DNA of 11,297 bases from Rodentolepis nana (Eukaryota > Platyhelminthes > Cestoda > Cyclophyllidea > Hymenolepididae). This document shows positions 7,797-11,297 of the stretch, piece after piece; position 1 is the stretch's first letter, and each line of letters begins with the position of its first letter. The stretch spans positions 1 to 11,297 of the forward strand of contig UZAE01014915.1 in the NCBI GenBank assembly GCA_900617975.1, given 5' to 3'. Made by a program: the position numbers and the translations under genes. The notes under the pieces were generated by a model. The model was not told the DNA's origin and did not search any database. It saw nothing but the letters and a program-made list of their open reading frames with translations.

Positions 7797-7911
7797 TTTA
7801 TTTATTTATTTAATCGAAGTCAAAAACGAATGCCGAGTGATAGACTTTTTTGCCGTAAGAAAATACGTTGTCCAGGGTGCACCACGAGGAGGTAAGTCTA
7901 TCGCGCACCCC
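7797..7911 (-). mobile_element. 115-bp ribozyme-only retroposon with (AAAT)n tail
   Basis: Bounded on both sides by a perfect 10-bp direct repeat (7787-7796 and 7912-7921). Read on the minus strand it is an 80-nt HDV-like ribozyme (7911-7832), a spacer of about 19 nt containing TTGACTTC (also found just after the ribozyme in the LINE), and a tail of about four AAAT units (about 7812-7797). The 10-bp duplication and simple tail are marks of target-primed reverse transcription. The 5' end coincides exactly with the predicted cleavage site. There is no coding capacity, so it was presumably moved by LINE proteins in trans. Confidence 0.88.
7832..7911 (-). ncRNA. HDV-like self-cleaving ribozyme, copy 3 (best preserved)
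   Basis: G1 is 7911. P1: 7911-7905 with 7880-7874, seven pairs including G1.U38. P2: GATAGACTT (7902-7894) with AAGTCTATC (7847-7839), nine pairs. P3: ACC (7893-7891) with GGT (7883-7881). L3 is the 7-nt TCCTCGT; its two C's can pair with G39-G40 (7873-7872) as P1.1. P4: CGTA (7867-7864) with TACG (7857-7854), six-nt loop. J4/2 starts GC, placing the candidate catalytic C at 7852. Every element of the nested double pseudoknot is present in the correct order. Cleavage would fall before 7911. Confidence 0.85.
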
Positions 7912-7921
7912 TGGAAAGTTA
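7912..7921 (+). repeat. Target-site duplication, right copy
   Basis: TGGAAAGTTA, identical to 7787-7796, directly adjoining the ribozyme's first nucleotide. Confidence 0.9.
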
Positions 7922-9199
<1,278 letters not shown>

Positions 9200-9279
9200 G
9201 AGCAAATTTTCCGCAACGTGAAGTACGTGCACCATATGGTTGGTCAATTGATATGTCGTCTTGCCAATACTAAACACTC
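9200..9279 (+). repeat. Old dispersed repeat, part B, first copy
   Basis: Aligns with 9554-9633 without length change over 80 bp at about 75% identity. Anchors are GAGCAAATTTT, CCAT, TTGGYCAATTGAYATG, CGTCTYGCCA and CTAAACACT. Spacing is 354 bp. Family unknown. Confidence 0.65.
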
Positions 9280-9480
9280 CGTTTCACCCTAATAAAGTAA
9301 ACCTTTAAATATTCATGTTACCTTGGTAATCTAATTATTAAAATATAGAGAACGGTATGAGTATTTCGTTTAGTAAACAAGTCATTGGGTTTAAGTCAAA
9401 TTATTTCTCGTTGCAAACACTTCAAATAACACTCCATTATATTCATACTTTGGGTAAATGTGAGTGATAAGAAGAAGTAT

Positions 9481-9633
9481 ATATTTGATCTTATATTGGT
9501 AATAAATACAACGCCGTGAAGAATTTTAATGGAACGAATTAAGCTACTTTCATGAGCAAATTTTCACATTGTAAAATGTGCGTACCATCCGATTGGCCAA
9601 TTGACATGCCGTCTCGCCAGGACTAAACACTAG
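9481..9633 (+). repeat. Old dispersed repeat, parts A and B together
   Basis: 9481-9544 matches 2613-2678 and 9554-9633 matches 9200-9279. This is therefore the longest copy of the family in the window, showing that the two shorter matches belong to one repeat of at least 150 bp. I see no coding sequence, terminal repeats or simple tail that would name it. Confidence 0.55.
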
Positions 9634-11217
9634 CCAATCAACAAGAGAGCATGGGAAGCTGCCAAGATTGAACAAAAGGACACAGTTTAGTTAAGATTAG
9701 CTAACCCAAAGCAATTCTCTAAGACGTCGTCAATATTTCTAACAAGTGGAAGGAGGCGACCGGAAGAATGCTAACTCCAAAGATTCATCTAGGAAGTAAT
9801 CAACAAATTTTGCAGACATTAGAAAGAAAAGAGGCACAACTGAAGTCTCTTCTTTTGCACAACAAATGTGCACTTCCAACTGAGTGACAAAACACTCATC
9901 TTCATAACAATCGCGTATAGTATCCAAGTATATATAGAGGAAACCTGATGAATGAGATGCACTGGTCTGACTGAATCAGGACTGAAGAGCATCTAAAAGA
10001 ACGAGGAAGTGAATTAGAACAATCAACAAAATGAAGGTATATCTGAAAGCAGGTAGAATTGGAAACGAAAAAGGAAACGCCTGGTGACAGGTAATGATGA
10101 TTGTGATAAAGGCCATCACTCCTGCGAATACTAGAGCTACCTTCGATTGCAAGTAAATAAAATCATTTGAAATAAACGTTGATGAGTTGTCTTCACCACC
10201 ATTGAGTGCATTTAGAACCAAAAAACAAATTATCATTGAATTATTTGCTAACATAAGGTCATTAACCATGTGCATATTCCGAAATTGGTTAAATGCACTC
10301 TCGAAACTAAGCATAAACATATGAATTGAAATAACATACTCCATAGAAAAATGTTAGCTAATATTGATTGAACTTAATCTCGTAAAAACCGTGAGGTGAA
10401 ACCATTAATGTTAATGAAGAAGTATCAAAATCAAAACATAAATCAATTCAACGTGTACAAAGTGATCTAGTAGCCGACTACGTTAGATTAACCATTTGGT
10501 GAAAGTTGTTGTATACTTGAAGTAGTCAGCGGGCCAATGTGTTTGATTGCCCCAAGTGGTCANTTGAGATTATGGTCACAAGACACTTATCACACAAGCA
10601 CACACACATGCAAGAATTCATGGAAAAATATGATAGGTCGGTTGGTTAACCGGCAATCCCAATGACTAATAATAGGATTTAATTCGGCAGAAAGTGACGC
10701 ACCCACTTATATAATGTAAAAGAATCAAATCTTCGCACTATGCACTCAGGCCTGGCAAAATAAATGCTTTGCTCACAAATAGAAACAGGACAAAATTATT
10801 CAAAACAACCGATTCCAATTATTTGGTTATTCAAAATAACTAGTCACTCGCCACTTAAACAATCATCGAAAACTTGCTAACAGTAACGAGTCCTTTCCTC
10901 TGATACAATGAATGCCTAATCAATATGGTAGGCAGAAACCTAAAGAAGGGAAGTTTTGAAGTTATTGTCCTCTTGGCATCAATATCACCACCGTCTATAG
11001 TGACTTTCATGCCAAGCAATTGCATGACTTCATACAACTGAACTCCAAATGTGATCTCTAACTTCTTGTACACTTGGCGTTTCTACCCTAAGGGATGAAT
11101 ATCAGGCATCGTAAAACGTAATCACGCTAGCCGTCTACTTCAATGTATTGAAACGAACACCGAATTCGCATAGACGAAAAGACGTGAGTGAGAGCCCAAA
11201 TTTATATTAACCACTTT
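9634..11217. other. Gene-free stretch
   Basis: No supported gene. A minus-strand frame at 9976-10344 (122 codons) has up to three hydrophobic segments, and a 72-codon minus frame at 10855-11073 has balanced composition; neither is recognisable. There is a short AC run at 10598-10609 and one ambiguous base at 10563. GTATACTTGAAGTAGT near 10511 matches the LINE at about 5857-5872 with one mismatch, which is too short to interpret. Confidence 0.4.
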
Positions 11218-11297
11218 GGGGTGCGCGATAGACTTACCTCCACCTGGTGCACCCTGCACAACGTATTTTCTTACGGCAAAAAATTCTATCACTCGGC
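11218..11297 (+). ncRNA. HDV-like self-cleaving ribozyme, copy 4 (5' end of an element cut by the window edge)
   Basis: G1 is 11218. P1: 11218-11224 with 11249-11255, seven pairs with G1.U38. P3: ACC (11236-11238) with GGT (11246-11248); L3 is TCCACCT. P4: CGTA (11262-11265) with TACG (11272-11275). The candidate catalytic C is 11277 in GCAAAAAA. P2 pairs GATAGA with TTCTATC as six pairs; the seventh is lost by a G-to-T change relative to copy 3. It differs from copy 3 at four of 80 positions, so it is a recent relative. Only one P1.1 pair is possible (G39). The body should continue to the right of the window. Confidence 0.82.

Noticed and set aside
7832..7911. Spliced-leader or other small RNA gene, because the reverse complement of the ribozyme contains GAGGTAAGT
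   Set aside because: No Sm-binding site or promoter is visible, and the orientation that folds well is the opposite one. The GTAAGT is part of ribozyme P2/P3.
9976..10344. 122-codon minus-strand frame with two or three possible membrane segments
   Set aside because: Length and hydrophobicity are compatible with chance on a T-rich strand. No family recognised; transcript data would be needed to call it.
10855..11073. 72-codon minus-strand frame with balanced composition, preceded by an acceptor-like CCCTTAG
   Set aside because: It could be an exon, but no donor, neighbouring exon or family could be identified.

Overview
This is an AT-rich eukaryotic window (roughly 60-65% A+T by eye). It holds one short spliced protein-coding gene, a defective non-LTR retrotransposon (LINE), several smaller pieces of the same LINE family, and long stretches without recognisable genes. 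The gene has an unusually small 40-nt intron, which is typical of 5'-end introns in schistosome-like flatworms. The LINE is of the RNase H-bearing I/R1/Jockey-like type that is common in invertebrates. A repeat-rich flatworm is my best guess at the source, but the window does not prove it.

Layout. 1-75: a poly-C run and the 3' tail of a LINE-family copy. 365-625: a diverged direct repeat, spaced 184 bp. 469-523: one arm of a 55-bp inverted repeat whose partner is at 6408-6462. 624-3369: no gene recognised. 3370-3937 (+): a two-exon RING-finger gene of about 175 aa. 4492-6312 (-): a LINE with intact 5' and 3' ends but no reverse transcriptase core. 6463-7382: noncoding, with a poly-G tract and a TA microsatellite. 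7383-7705 (+): a short internally deleted derivative with the same two ends. 7797-7911 (-): a 115-bp retroposon flanked by a perfect 10-bp target-site duplication. 7922-11217: mostly unrecognised sequence with old dispersed repeats. 11218-11297 (+): the 5' end of another family member, cut off by the window edge.

The most interesting feature is an 80-nt unit present four times (6234-6312 -, 7383-7462 +, 7832-7911 -, 11218-11297 +). Read in the right orientation, it folds into the nested double pseudoknot of HDV-like self-cleaving ribozymes: a 7-bp P1 beginning with a G.U wobble, then P2, a 3-bp P3 with a 7-nt C-rich L3, P1.1, P4, and a J4/2 strand carrying the expected catalytic C. Three copies keep most or all of the fold and one has decayed. 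In the 115-bp retroposon, the target-site duplication abuts the first G of the ribozyme, so the inserted 5' end is exactly the predicted self-cleavage site. That element is little more than a ribozyme plus an (AAAT)n tail. Together these point to a LINE family whose RNA 5' end is made by ribozyme cleavage and which also mobilises very short ribozyme-bearing derivatives.
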